The notes: generated by a model from the letters alone, not told the origin. A stretch of DNA of 64,000 nt from Reyranella massiliensis 521 (GCF_000312425.1 NZ_HE997181.1:2270260-2334259), one strand, 5' to 3'. Shown: positions 53,300 to 62,209, numbered from the stretch's first letter. Numbers and translations are program-made.

Positions 53300-53579
53300 C
53301 AGGCGGAGCGTCGCGCGACGGCAGGTCTACCCTGGCGTCGCGCAGCTTGCTCTCCAGCACCGGGATACCGGCGCCGGTGTTGCCAGCCTTGCATTTTTCG
53401 ATGGCGACATTGACATCGACGGTGCCGGCCATCTCCCGTCGATGCGCCGGCGCAAAGGTGAAGTACTTCTTGATCAATGCCTGACAGTAGGCTGCGTCAT
53501 TCATCGTCTGGGCAAAGGCCGGTGCCGAGGCAAAGAGTGGGCTGACAAGTAGGCCGCTGACGAGCAGCCCTTTGGCGAT
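53289..53579 (-). CDS. Small secreted protein with no canonical start codon at its signal peptide
   Basis: From an internal ATG at 53504 only 71 residues are encoded. Upstream in the same frame is an excellent signal peptide: KGLLVSGLLVSPLFASAPA, then FAQT. The frame is closed by TGA at 53586-53588 (minus strand), and no ATG, GTG or TTG lies between; the best substitute is ATC at 53577-53579, with GAGGT five bases upstream. The mature part (TMNDAAYCQALIKKYFTF, two Cys) would be periplasmic. Either a rare ATC start, a start-codon mutation (pseudogene) or a sequencing error. Family not recognised. Confidence 0.5.
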   Translation of the reverse strand: MAKGLLVSGLLVSPLFASAPAFAQTMNDAAYCQALIKKYFTFAPAHRREMAGTVDVNVAIEKCKAGNTGAGIPVLESKLRDARVDLPSRDAPPAKP

Positions 53580-53662
53580 CGCGATACCTCAGCCGGCTGA
53601 CGAACAGCTGACAGACCTTTCATTGCAACGCACGCGTCCTGCGTCTACCCAGACTGCGAACC

Positions 53663-54694
53663 ATGACCGAAGCACTATTGCAGACGACCGTTGTCGGGTC
53701 CTACCCGCAGCCGGATTGGCTCGTTAACCGACAGATGTTGAGCAAGGTCGTGCCGCGCACGCGTCTCAAGGAACTTTGGCGCGTGCCCGAACCCTATCTC
53801 GAACAGGCGCAGGACGATGCGACGCTCCTGGCCATCCGCGACATGGAGCGTGCCGGCATCGACATCGTGACTGACGGCGAGATGCGACGCGAGAGCTACT
53901 CCAACCGCTTTGCGACGGCGCTCGACGGCATCGACGACGATCATCCCGCCGAGATCGTGAATCGCAGCGGCAACCGCACGCCCGTGCCGCGGGTCGTGGG
54001 CAAGATCAGGCGCAGCCGGCCGGTCGAGTTGCGCGACATGCAGTTTCTCCGTGCCAACACGGACCGATTGGCCAAGATCACCCTGCCCGGCCCTTTCACT
54101 ATGGGCCAGCAGGTGAAGGATGAGTTCTACAAGGACGCCGAGGCGATGTGCATGGACTATGCCGCCGCGGTGAACGAGGAGGCGCACGAGCTGGTCGCAG
54201 CCGGCGCCGATGTGATCCAGCTCGACGAGCCATGGCTGCGCAACAATCCCGAGGAAGCGCAGCGCTACGCCGTGAAGGCAATCAACCGTGCGCTCCAGGG
54301 GCTCACCGTGCCGACGGTGGTGCATCTCTGCTTCGGCTATGCCGCCGTCGTCACCGGGCTCAAGCCCACCGGCTATTCCTTCCTGCCGCAGCTCGCCGAT
54401 ACGATCGCCCAGCAGATCTCGATCGAATCGGCCCAGCCCAAGATCGACCTCGGTGTCCTGAAGGACCTCGCGCCAAAGAAGGTGATGCTGGGCGTCATCG
54501 ATCTCAGCGATCCCGAGATCGAGACACCGCAGAAGGTTGCCGACCGCATCCGCGCCGGTCTGAAGCACATCGGCCCCGACAAGCTCCTGCCTGCCCCTGA
54601 TTGCGGCATGAAATACCTGCCGCGCGCGACCGCCTTCGGGAAGCTCAAGGCCTTAAGCGAGGGCACCGCTATCGTTCGGAAGGAACTCGCCTAA
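53663..54694 (+). CDS. MetE C-terminal-domain-like (cobalamin-independent methionine synthase family) protein
   Basis: 343-residue protein with only the catalytic C-terminal barrel of MetE. LQTTVVGSYPQPDWL at the start and the zinc ligands His221 and Cys223 (VVHLCFG) and Cys314 (PAPDCGMKYLP) fit a thiol-activating methyltransferase; DVIQLDEPWL also matches. It lacks the N-terminal folate-binding barrel, so it is not MetE proper. Relatives may transfer methyl groups from other donors to a thiol. No partner is visible; a second MetE-like protein lies at 58904-59947. Confidence 0.85.
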   Translation: MTEALLQTTVVGSYPQPDWLVNRQMLSKVVPRTRLKELWRVPEPYLEQAQDDATLLAIRDMERAGIDIVTDGEMRRESYSNRFATALDGIDDDHPAEIVNRSGNRTPVPRVVGKIRRSRPVELRDMQFLRANTDRLAKITLPGPFTMGQQVKDEFYKDAEAMCMDYAAAVNEEAHELVAAGADVIQLDEPWLRNNPEEAQRYAVKAINRALQGLTVPTVVHLCFGYAAVVTGLKPTGYSFLPQLADTIAQQISIESAQPKIDLGVLKDLAPKKVMLGVIDLSDPEIETPQKVADRIRAGLKHIGPDKLLPAPDCGMKYLPRATAFGKLKALSEGTAIVRKELA

Positions 54695-54932
54695 CGGGCT
54701 CTGACCGTGCCGTCGGGGGAAACGGTGATGTTTTTCTGGATGCCATTCTGCGTCGCCTTGCCGGTCCACTGACCATCGGGCCCGCGACGCAGGTTCTGGA
54801 CGTTCCCATAGTGCAGCGATTGCAAGTGCTGCTTCACGCCGGCGGTCCCTGCCGTGCTGGCAGGCGGCGGGGGCGTCTGCGCTGCCGCAGCGCCGTCACC
54901 AGCAGCACGACCAAGGCCGCTATCGTCTTCAC
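54691..54932 (-). pseudogene. Small secreted PepSY-like protein, frameshifted in its signal peptide
   Basis: A GTG start at 54932 overlaps the amidohydrolase stop (GTGA). It encodes a signal peptide VKTIAALVVLLVTAL. The expected continuation, AAAQTPPPPASTAG, then VKQHLQSLHYGNVQNLRRG and a KNITVSPDG end, lies in the neighbouring frame, to the stop at 54691-54693. One extra G near 54884-54892 would restore the frame. Seen directly: intact halves in two frames. A sequencing error or a recent mutation are both possible. The mature part resembles PepSY-like small secreted proteins. Confidence 0.6.
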
Positions 54933-56650
54933 GAGGCGAGCCTTCCCTTCAATACGGTACCGGCAAAGGCGCCTGTCGCGTCGCCATCCTCGAACGCAAT
55001 GGCGCCGTTCACCAGAGTTGCCTTGATGCCGTCGGCCTTCTGCACCAGCCGTCGTGCACCACCCGGCAGGTCATGCTCGACGGTCGGAAGCTGGGGCCGA
55101 ATGCCGTTCTCCTCGAACAGCACCAGATCGGCCTGATAGCCTTCGCGCACCAGGCCGCGCCCCTTGAGTTCCCAGGCTATGGCATTGTCGTGCGTGAGCT
55201 TCTTCACCGCCTGTTCCAGCGTGAAGGCGCCACGCTTGCGCACCCAGTAGCTCAGGAGATGCGTCTGCAAGGACGAGCCCATCTCCTGACAGACATGGGC
55301 GCCCGAATCGGAGAAGGTCGCCAGCGTGCGCTGGTGCTTCAGGATACCGAGCACGTCGTCGGGCGATTCGTTGACCAAGGGCTGGACATAGACCTGATTC
55401 TCGTCGGCCAGCGACAGGTCGATCATCACCTCAACCGGGTGCTGGCCGCGTGCCTTGGCGAGCTGGTCGACCGTCGGATCGTCCCAGTCGACGCCTTTCA
55501 GGGCAAACAGGTTGGAATAGTCGGGCTTGCGCGGATCGGTGGTCGCCGCCCCTCCGCCCTGGAAAACGTTGTCGCGCGGCTTCATTCGGCTTTCTGCCTC
55601 GACCAGCTCGCGGCGCACGGCGGGATCGGCAAGCCTCTTCTTCTGTTCGGCAAGCGGCAACGCGCGCAACGGACGCCAGGCCGGCAGCACGTCGAACGGC
55701 AGATAGGACTTCAGCGAGAAGATCGCGTTGATCGAGCGCGTCGTGCCCTGGCCGAACATGCGGCCGCCCGCCGCCACCGTCTCGTCGATGTAGCGGGTCT
55801 GATACTCCCAGCCGGTCGGATCGTCGCCCTGCTTGGTCGCCAGTACGCCGAACATGATCGGCCGCTTGTACTCCAGGGCAACCTTGCGCAGCCGTTCGAG
55901 GAAGCTGCGATGGTGCGCGCCGCTCGCGATGTCGGGGCCGATCTGGAAGATGCCGGCATCGAGTTCGGCCATGGCCGCGATGATGCGGTCGATCTCCTCC
56001 CACTCGGCGATCCGGCTCGCCACCGGCTTGTCTTCCGGCGTCACGTGCGTCGACGCACGCGAACTCGAAAAGCCCATGGCGCCGGCCTTCAGCGCCTCCT
56101 GCACCGCCGACGCCATGCGGGTCATGTCGTCGTCGGTCGCCTTTTCCGACAGTGCCCGCTTGCCCATGACGTACATGCGCAGCGCCGAGTGGCCGATATA
56201 CATGCCGTAGTTGATGGCCTTGGGCAGGCGCTCGACGGTCGCGAGATATTCGGGGAAGGTTTCCCAGGTCCAGTCGATGCCGGCAGCCATCGCTTCGGTT
56301 GGGATGTCCTCAACTGCCGACAGGCAGCGCGCGTACCAGTCGCGGTCCTCGGGCTTGCAGGGCGCCAGCGCGAAACCGCAATTGCTCATCACCACCGAGG
56401 TGACGCCGTGCCAGCACGAGCAGCTCCCGAGGGGATCCCAGGCCACCTGGGCATCCATGTGGGTGTGACCGTCGATGAAACCCGGCGAGACGATCAGCCC
56501 GTCGGCGTCGAGGCTGCGCTTTCCACTGCCGGCGGCAATGCGGCCGATCTCAGCGATCTTGCCGTCCTTGATCCCGATATCGGCCGAGAAGCGTTTGTTT
56601 CCCGAGCCGTCGACGACGGTGCCGCCGCGGATGACGAGGTCGTGAGGCAT
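54929..56650 (-). CDS. Amidohydrolase (N-acyl-D-amino-acid deacylase/D-aminoacylase-like)
   Basis: 573-residue metal-dependent hydrolase. The beta-sandwich start MPHDLVIRGGTVVDGSG is followed by the metal-ligand motif PGFIDGHTHMDAQV, the YIGHSALRMYVMG segment, HVTPEDKPVASRIAEWEE and the terminal FSDSGAHVCQ. Resembles the D-aminoacylase branch, which deacylates N-acyl-D-amino acids; the substrate remains unknown. Start ATG overlaps the SnoaL-like gene stop by 1 base (TAATG), so both are co-translated. Confidence 0.87.
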   Translation of the reverse strand: MPHDLVIRGGTVVDGSGNKRFSADIGIKDGKIAEIGRIAAGSGKRSLDADGLIVSPGFIDGHTHMDAQVAWDPLGSCSCWHGVTSVVMSNCGFALAPCKPEDRDWYARCLSAVEDIPTEAMAAGIDWTWETFPEYLATVERLPKAINYGMYIGHSALRMYVMGKRALSEKATDDDMTRMASAVQEALKAGAMGFSSSRASTHVTPEDKPVASRIAEWEEIDRIIAAMAELDAGIFQIGPDIASGAHHRSFLERLRKVALEYKRPIMFGVLATKQGDDPTGWEYQTRYIDETVAAGGRMFGQGTTRSINAIFSLKSYLPFDVLPAWRPLRALPLAEQKKRLADPAVRRELVEAESRMKPRDNVFQGGGAATTDPRKPDYSNLFALKGVDWDDPTVDQLAKARGQHPVEVMIDLSLADENQVYVQPLVNESPDDVLGILKHQRTLATFSDSGAHVCQEMGSSLQTHLLSYWVRKRGAFTLEQAVKKLTHDNAIAWELKGRGLVREGYQADLVLFEENGIRPQLPTVEHDLPGGARRLVQKADGIKATLVNGAIAFEDGDATGAFAGTVLKGRLAS

Positions 56651-57060
56651 TACAGGCGATCCTTCTGCTCGACGATCTTCCAGTAGGTGTCCTTGGCCGC
56701 GATCTTGCCGCCGCGGAAAGTGTAGATGTCACAGCCCTGGTAATTCAGCTCTTCGCCCTCGGCGCCCTTACCCTTCACGGTCCAGACCGAGATCGCGCGG
56801 TTGCCAGCGTAGATGTATTCCTTGTGGTCCCAACGCATGTCGGGAATCACCTTGAAACGGTCGGCGAGAGTCTTGCGGATCGTCTCCTTGCCGCGGAGTG
56901 TGCGGCCGACCGGCTCCGGGCCACGCGCCAGCCAGAAGGTGGCGTCGTCGGTAAAGTGAGAAACGATGCGATCGACGTCGCGACTGTTGAAGGCTGCGGA
57001 GATCGCCTTCATGAGCTCGGGCGTGGCGATATCGGAATCTGCGGCTGAGACGTCCGGCAT
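56650..57060 (-). CDS. SnoaL/NTF2-like protein
   Basis: 136 residues with the cone-shaped NTF2 fold of the SnoaL-like group: helices MPDVSAADSDIATPELMKAI then FNSRDVDRIVSHFTDDATFWL and the strand ending GGKIAAKDTYWKIVEQ. Members include small isomerases and cyclases, or binding partners; function unknown. Overlaps the amidohydrolase gene by 1 base. Its start is 24 bases from a LacI-type operator and divergent from a GMC oxidoreductase. Confidence 0.82.
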   Translation of the reverse strand: MPDVSAADSDIATPELMKAISAAFNSRDVDRIVSHFTDDATFWLARGPEPVGRTLRGKETIRKTLADRFKVIPDMRWDHKEYIYAGNRAISVWTVKGKGAEGEELNYQGCDIYTFRGGKIAAKDTYWKIVEQKDRL

Positions 57061-57083
57061 ACGAAACCTCCCTCACGAAGCTG

Positions 57084-57097
57084 TGCAAACGATTGCA
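57084..57097. promoter_or_regulatory. Candidate LacI-family operator TGCAAACGATTGCA
   Basis: Perfect palindrome matching the general LacI/GalR-family consensus TGNAANCGNTTNCA, with the central CG. It is 24 bases before the SnoaL-like start and 104 bases before the GMC start, so it could control both divergent units. No lacI-type gene is visible in the window. Confidence 0.65.
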
Positions 57098-57200
57098 GGC
57101 TTTGCGAAAGGCGGCAAGGTGGGCGGCCACAACCGCCCGCAACCGTGCTAGCGTGTCCCCCACAAGATCAAGGCAAAGCCACATTCCGGGGGAAACGCGC

Positions 57201-58904
57201 GTGTACGACTACATTATCGTCGGAGGTGGCTCGGCCGGGTCGGTCATGGCCAACCGGCTCTCCGCCCGCAGCGCCACCAAGGTCCTGCTCTGCGAGGCCG
57301 GCCAGGACACGCCGCCCGGACGCGAACCCAAGGAAATCGCCGACAGCTACTCGGGTACGGCCTATTTCGACCCTCGTTTCCACTGGACCGACCTCAAGGT
57401 CCACACGCAGGTCGTGAGCCACAACAATCCGCAGGAGAACCGTCCGCCGTTACGCAAATACGAGCAGGCGCGCGTGCTCGGCGGCGGCTCGTCGATCAAT
57501 GGCCAGATGGCCAATCGCGGCGCGCCGACCGACTACGACGAGTGGGCCAGCCGCGGCGCCACGGGCTGGGGCTGGAACGACGTCCTGCCCTACTTCAAGA
57601 AGGTCGAGCGCGACCTCGATTTCGGCGGACCACTGCACGGCAAGGATGGCCGCATCCCCGTCCGCCGCATCCCGCGCGAGCACTGGGCCGGCCACGCCGA
57701 AGCCGTCGGCAAGGCCCTGGAAGCCAAGGGCTTCAAGTACCTGCCCGACCAGAATGGCGAGTTCGTCGACGGTTACTTTCCCGTCACCCACTCCAATGCC
57801 GAGGAACGGCGCGTGTCGGCAGCAATGGGCTATCTCGACGCCGAGACCCGCAAGCGCTCCAACCTCACCATCTCGACCGACACGCAGGTGAAATCGCTCC
57901 TGTTCGAGGGCACGCGCTGCGTCGGCGTGACGGCGACCATCGGCGGCAAGGAACAGGAATTCCGCGGCCGCGAGATCATCCTGTCGAGCGGCGCCATCCA
58001 TTCGCCGGCGCACTTGATGCGGGCCGGCATCGGCCCGGTCGGGCACCTGAGCGAGCTGGGGATTCCCGTGGTCTCGGCCCTGCCCGGCGTCGGCCAGCGG
58101 CTGATGGACCATCCCTCCATCGCCCTCTCCTCGTTCATCAAGCGCAGTGCACGCCTTCGCCAGCACACGCGCCGCCACATCCATGTCGGCCTCCGCTATT
58201 CCTCGAACCTGCCGGGCATTCCCAAGGGCGACATGTTCGTCGCCGTCGTCAGCAAGTCTGCCTGGCATGCTGTCGGCGAGCAGATTGCCTCGCTACTTAC
58301 CTTCATCAACAAGACCTACTCGGAGACCGGTCAGGTCAAGCTCGCGTCGCGCGACTGGCGCAACGAGCCCATCGTCGAGTTCAACCTGCTCTCCGACAAG
58401 CGCGACCTCGACCGATTGATGAGCGGCTTTAAGCTGATGGCCGCGGTGCAGATGACCGACGCGCTGAAGGCTGTGACGGATATCCCCTTCCCGGCGTCGT
58501 ACAGCGACAAGGTGCGCCAGATCGGGGTGGTGAATACCAAGAACAAATGGCTGACCCGCGCCGTGTCGGTCCTACTCGACGGCCCGTCGGCGTTGCGGCG
58601 CTACATGATCGAGAACTTCGTCGTTGAAGGCTTCACCTTCGAGCAGGTGATCAGCGACGACGAGGCTCTGGAATCCTTCGTGCGCAAGGCTGCGATCGGT
58701 GTCTGGCACGCCTCCTGCACCTGCCGCATGGGACGCCCTGACGATCCGATGGCGGTCGTCGATACCGAGGGCCGCGTGCGCGGTGTGCAGGGATTACGTG
58801 TGGTCGACGCCTCGGTGTTCCCGGTCGTACCCTGTGCCAATACCAACTTTCCCACCTTGATGACGGCCGAAAAGATCGCCGACACCATGACGCGGGTTGC
58901 CTGA
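57201..58904 (+). CDS. GMC-family FAD oxidoreductase (choline dehydrogenase-like)
   Basis: About 567 residues, with a GTG start at 57201 and GGGGGAAA upstream; the longer frame from 57093 crosses the operator region. YDYIIVGGGSAGSVMANRLS is the FAD Rossmann motif, RVLGGGSSINGQMANRG the GMC signature, and the C-terminal GVWHASCTCRMG and CANTNFPTLMTAEK supply the catalytic His/Asn pair region. Oxidises an alcohol, sugar or related compound with an unknown acceptor. Translationally joined to the following MetE-like gene (TGATG). Confidence 0.92.
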   Translation: MYDYIIVGGGSAGSVMANRLSARSATKVLLCEAGQDTPPGREPKEIADSYSGTAYFDPRFHWTDLKVHTQVVSHNNPQENRPPLRKYEQARVLGGGSSINGQMANRGAPTDYDEWASRGATGWGWNDVLPYFKKVERDLDFGGPLHGKDGRIPVRRIPREHWAGHAEAVGKALEAKGFKYLPDQNGEFVDGYFPVTHSNAEERRVSAAMGYLDAETRKRSNLTISTDTQVKSLLFEGTRCVGVTATIGGKEQEFRGREIILSSGAIHSPAHLMRAGIGPVGHLSELGIPVVSALPGVGQRLMDHPSIALSSFIKRSARLRQHTRRHIHVGLRYSSNLPGIPKGDMFVAVVSKSAWHAVGEQIASLLTFINKTYSETGQVKLASRDWRNEPIVEFNLLSDKRDLDRLMSGFKLMAAVQMTDALKAVTDIPFPASYSDKVRQIGVVNTKNKWLTRAVSVLLDGPSALRRYMIENFVVEGFTFEQVISDDEALESFVRKAAIGVWHASCTCRMGRPDDPMAVVDTEGRVRGVQGLRVVDASVFPVVPCANTNFPTLMTAEKIADTMTRVA

Positions 58905-59947
58905 TGGCCGTCGCTGGCCGCCTGCACCTTGTAGGGTCGATTCCCCTCGACAGCAGCGACGCGGTGTTCCGCACGCTCGCGGCCGAACTGGGACCGCATC
59001 TCAGCCGCATTCCCGACGGCGAGACCGGCGAGCGCTCGCGCTGGGTCTATTTCCAGCGCCAGATGCTGCTCGACCATCCCGCGATGGAGATTGACCCGAC
59101 CGTGCCGCCCTACAGGTTCGTGCAATGGGACGGCAAGCTGGTGCGCGAGATCGAACAAGTGCGCTTCAAACCGACGGTCGATCCGGCGACAGTCGCTTTC
59201 GAGACCGGCTACGACAAGGCGGCCCTTGCGTCGTGGGAGGTTTTCCGCTGCCTGCGTGATGCCGGCGCAATACCCAATGGCGTGCGCTTCCAGGTCAGCC
59301 TGCCGACGCCGCAGGCCAGCGGCTACCTCTATGTCAGCGGTCCGGCGCGCGAGACCTACTTCGGTGTCTACGAGCACGCCCTGAAGAACGCTCTGGCCAA
59401 TATCGTGGCGGCAATCCCGGCCCAGGACCTGACGATCCAGTGGGATGTCTGCCAGGAGGTGCTGGCCTTCGAGGGTTACTTCAAGGATCGGCCACCCCAC
59501 TACAAGCGCCAGATCTTCGACATGCTGGGGCGGTTGGGCGATGCCGTGCCGGTCGATGTCGAGCTGGGCTACCACCTCTGCTACGGCTCCCCGAAGGACG
59601 AGCATCTGGTTCAGCCGAAGGATGCGGCGATCCTTGCCGAAATGATGCAAGGCATTGTTGCGGCGACGCGCCGGCGCATCGACTTCCTGCACATTCCTGT
59701 CCCTCGGGATCGCACCGACGACGCCTACTATGCACCGCTCAAAATCTGGAAGCGGCCGGAAGGAACAAGACTTTATCTCGGACTGCTGCACCACGATGAC
59801 GACGCGGGAGATCGTGCCCGCATCGCGGTGGCGCGGCGGTTCGTCGACGATTTCGGCCTGTCGGCCGAATGCGGCTGGGGCCGCACGGAACCCGGGCGCC
59901 TGCCCGGGCTTCTCAAAGGACATCGTGTTGCTGCGGAGGCTTGGTAA
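58904..59947 (+). CDS. MetE/UROD-superfamily-like protein of unknown function
   Basis: 347 residues. It opens GRLHLVGSIPLDSSDAVFRT and has IPDGETGERSRW, VELGYHLCYGSPKDEH and SAECGWGRTEP, where His, Cys and Cys stand in MetE-like zinc-ligand positions. This suggests a single barrel with a zinc thiol- or methyl-handling site, but no close characterised relative is recognised. It is joined to the genes on both sides by one-base overlaps (TGATG, TAATG), so it must work with the oxidoreductase and the dehydrogenase. Confidence 0.7.
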   Translation: MAVAGRLHLVGSIPLDSSDAVFRTLAAELGPHLSRIPDGETGERSRWVYFQRQMLLDHPAMEIDPTVPPYRFVQWDGKLVREIEQVRFKPTVDPATVAFETGYDKAALASWEVFRCLRDAGAIPNGVRFQVSLPTPQASGYLYVSGPARETYFGVYEHALKNALANIVAAIPAQDLTIQWDVCQEVLAFEGYFKDRPPHYKRQIFDMLGRLGDAVPVDVELGYHLCYGSPKDEHLVQPKDAAILAEMMQGIVAATRRRIDFLHIPVPRDRTDDAYYAPLKIWKRPEGTRLYLGLLHHDDDAGDRARIAVARRFVDDFGLSAECGWGRTEPGRLPGLLKGHRVAAEAW

Positions 59948-60909
59948 TGGTCGAGCGTATTCTGGTCGTTGGTCCGAAGGACTGCCTGGCAATGGTCGAC
60001 GACCTCGCCCCCAAGGGCTTCGAAATCGTCAAGGCTCTGCATAACTCGCCGGAGCAGAAGGCTGCCCTGCCGGGCGCCCACTACTTCGTGGGCTTCATCC
60101 AGCAGTACGTCACGCCTCAGCTCTACAAGGAAGCGCCGCACCTCAAGCTGGTGCAGATGCTGAGTGCAGGCTACGACCGCGCCGACCTCGACGCTGCAGG
60201 CAAGAGCGGCGTGCCGCTCTGCGCCAACGGCGGCGCCAATTCGGTCGCCGTTTCCGAGCACGCGCTGCTCCTGATGCTCTCCGTGTCGCGTCGGTTGATC
60301 ACCCAGCACAGCAACGTCGTGGCCGGCCGCTGGCACGGTAATGCACCGCCCACCGTCCATGAAGTGCGCAACAAAGTGCTGGGCATCGTGGGCCTCGGCA
60401 CGATCGGCAAGAAAGTCGCCAAGCTCGCGCAGGCCTTCGGCATGATCGTCCACTACTACGACATCAAGCGGTTGAAGGAGGAGGAAGAGGATGCTCTCGG
60501 GGTGCGCTTCCGGCTGCTGCCGGAGATCCTGCGCCATTCGGACGTCCTGTCGCTCCACGTCCCGTTGAACGACTCGACCCGCCATATGATCGGCAAGGAT
60601 GAACTCGCCGTGATGAAGAAGTCGGCGATCATCGTGAACACCTCGCGCGGGCCGGTGATCGACGAGAAGGCGATGACCGCCGCCCTCTCCTCCGGCAACC
60701 TGTTCGGCGCCGGCCTCGACGTGTTCGACGAGGAGCCGACGCCGCCCGACAATCCGCTGCTCAAGCTCGACAATGTGATCCTGACCGCGCATCTCGCCGG
60801 CCCGACCTTCGAGAGCAACATCACGCGCCTGCGCAACGGCTTCGACAATGTGCAGCGCGTCGCTCGTGGCGAACCTGCCCTTTGGGTCGTGCCAGAACTG
60901 GCGGGCTGA
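59947..60909 (+). CDS. D-2-hydroxyacid dehydrogenase family protein
   Basis: 320-residue NAD-dependent dehydrogenase. The nucleotide motif GIVGLGTIGKKVAKLAQAFG is near the middle, and the catalytic Arg (NTSRGPVIDE), Glu (DVFDEEPTPP) and His (LTAHLAGPT) are present. Likely acts on a 2-hydroxy/2-oxo acid. ATG at 59947 has GGAGG nearby and overlaps the previous stop by 1 base (TAATG). Last gene of the trio; the MFS transporter at 60929-62185 is convergent with it. Confidence 0.92.
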   Translation: MVERILVVGPKDCLAMVDDLAPKGFEIVKALHNSPEQKAALPGAHYFVGFIQQYVTPQLYKEAPHLKLVQMLSAGYDRADLDAAGKSGVPLCANGGANSVAVSEHALLLMLSVSRRLITQHSNVVAGRWHGNAPPTVHEVRNKVLGIVGLGTIGKKVAKLAQAFGMIVHYYDIKRLKEEEEDALGVRFRLLPEILRHSDVLSLHVPLNDSTRHMIGKDELAVMKKSAIIVNTSRGPVIDEKAMTAALSSGNLFGAGLDVFDEEPTPPDNPLLKLDNVILTAHLAGPTFESNITRLRNGFDNVQRVARGEPALWVVPELAG

Positions 60910-60928
60910 GCGTGGCCCCGGCGGTGGA

Positions 60929-62185
60929 TCAGCCCCGTTCGAGCTTCGCCCGGTAAGTCTCGCCGAAGCTCAGGATCGCCATGAAGGAGATGGCGGCGGC
61001 GGCCATGATCATGAAAGCCGGACTGTAGTTGTTTGCCGTCCGGTGAACGAGCCAGGTCGCCGCCAATGGGCTCAAGCCGCCCACGATGCCCAGGGTCACG
61101 TTGTAACCAAGCGCAATTGCCGTGCAGCGAATCTCGGCGGGCACGGCCTCGACCATCAATGCCGGTTGTGCGCCGATGAAGGTGCCGACCGACAAGACGA
61201 AGCCCAGCTGGCTCAACAGGACGATCTCCGGCGCCGGGTGATGCATCAGCCAGAAAAACGGCAAGGCGCCCACGAACCCCAGCCCCGCGGCGGCGAGCAT
61301 GATCGGCCGCCGCCCTTGACGATCCGACAGCCAGCCCATGAAGACCATGACCGGCAGCAGGACGACCATGCTGAAGGAATTGATCTCCAGCGCCCGCGCC
61401 GGCGCAATGCCGTCGGCGAATTGCAGCCAGCTCACGATGTAGACGAACATCAGGTAGAAGCCGACCGAGTTGAACACCGAGAGGGCGGCGAGCCGGGCAA
61501 GAAGCGGTCCGTGATTGCGCACGGTCTCGAGCAGCGGCGAGCTTTCCTTCTTTACAGATTGCGGCGTCTCGCTGACATGGCGGCGTAGCACGACACCGGC
61601 GATGCCGACCACCAGTCCCAGGATGAAGGGAATGCGCCAACCCCAGGTCTCCAGCGCCTGCTCCGACATGACCGACGCCAGCAGGGCGCCCGTCGCCGAT
61701 CCCAGCAGGATGCCACCGACAGCCCCGCAGCAGCCCATCGCGCCGACCAGTGCCCTACGGCCGGGCGGCGCCTGCTCGATGATGAAGATGATGGAGGTCG
61801 TGTACTCGCCGCCCACCGACAGGCCCTGCACCATGCGCAGCAAGGTGAGGATGATCGGCGCGGCGATGCCCAGCACCTGGTAGCCTGGCAGGATGCCGAC
61901 CAGAAAGGTCGGAATCGCCATTGCCGCGACCGAAACGGTGAGTGCGGCCCGTCGGCCGAACTTGTCGCCGATCGAGCCGATCACCGCCCCGCCCACCGGC
62001 CGCATCAGGAAGCCCACGGCAAAGATGCCGAAGGCCGCCAGGATCTGGGCGACCGAGTCTTCTTCGGGAAAGAAGGCGCGGCCGATGGCGGCGGCGAAGT
62101 AGCCGTACACCGCGAAGTCGTACCATTCGAGCACGTTGCCGATGGCGCCGGCAACGATGACCCGGCGCGTATTGCTCCCCGCCAT
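60929..62185 (-). CDS. MFS transporter of the metabolite:H+ symporter (MHS) type
   Basis: 418-residue inner-membrane protein with twelve hydrophobic segments. The motif GNVLEWYDFAVYG in helix 1, GDKFGRRAALT after helix 2 and the SVGGEYTTSIIFIIE segment are characteristic of MHS carriers (ProP, ShiA, KgtP). Uptake of an organic acid or betaine by proton symport is likely. ATG at 62185 is chosen over GTG at 62191 because GGGGGAG lies at correct spacing. Convergent with the hydroxyacid dehydrogenase, perhaps supplying its substrate. Confidence 0.9.
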   Translation of the reverse strand: MAGSNTRRVIVAGAIGNVLEWYDFAVYGYFAAAIGRAFFPEEDSVAQILAAFGIFAVGFLMRPVGGAVIGSIGDKFGRRAALTVSVAAMAIPTFLVGILPGYQVLGIAAPIILTLLRMVQGLSVGGEYTTSIIFIIEQAPPGRRALVGAMGCCGAVGGILLGSATGALLASVMSEQALETWGWRIPFILGLVVGIAGVVLRRHVSETPQSVKKESSPLLETVRNHGPLLARLAALSVFNSVGFYLMFVYIVSWLQFADGIAPARALEINSFSMVVLLPVMVFMGWLSDRQGRRPIMLAAAGLGFVGALPFFWLMHHPAPEIVLLSQLGFVLSVGTFIGAQPALMVEAVPAEIRCTAIALGYNVTLGIVGGLSPLAATWLVHRTANNYSPAFMIMAAAAISFMAILSFGETYRAKLERG

Positions 62186-62209
62186 CGACACTCCCCCGAG
62201 CCTTCATCG

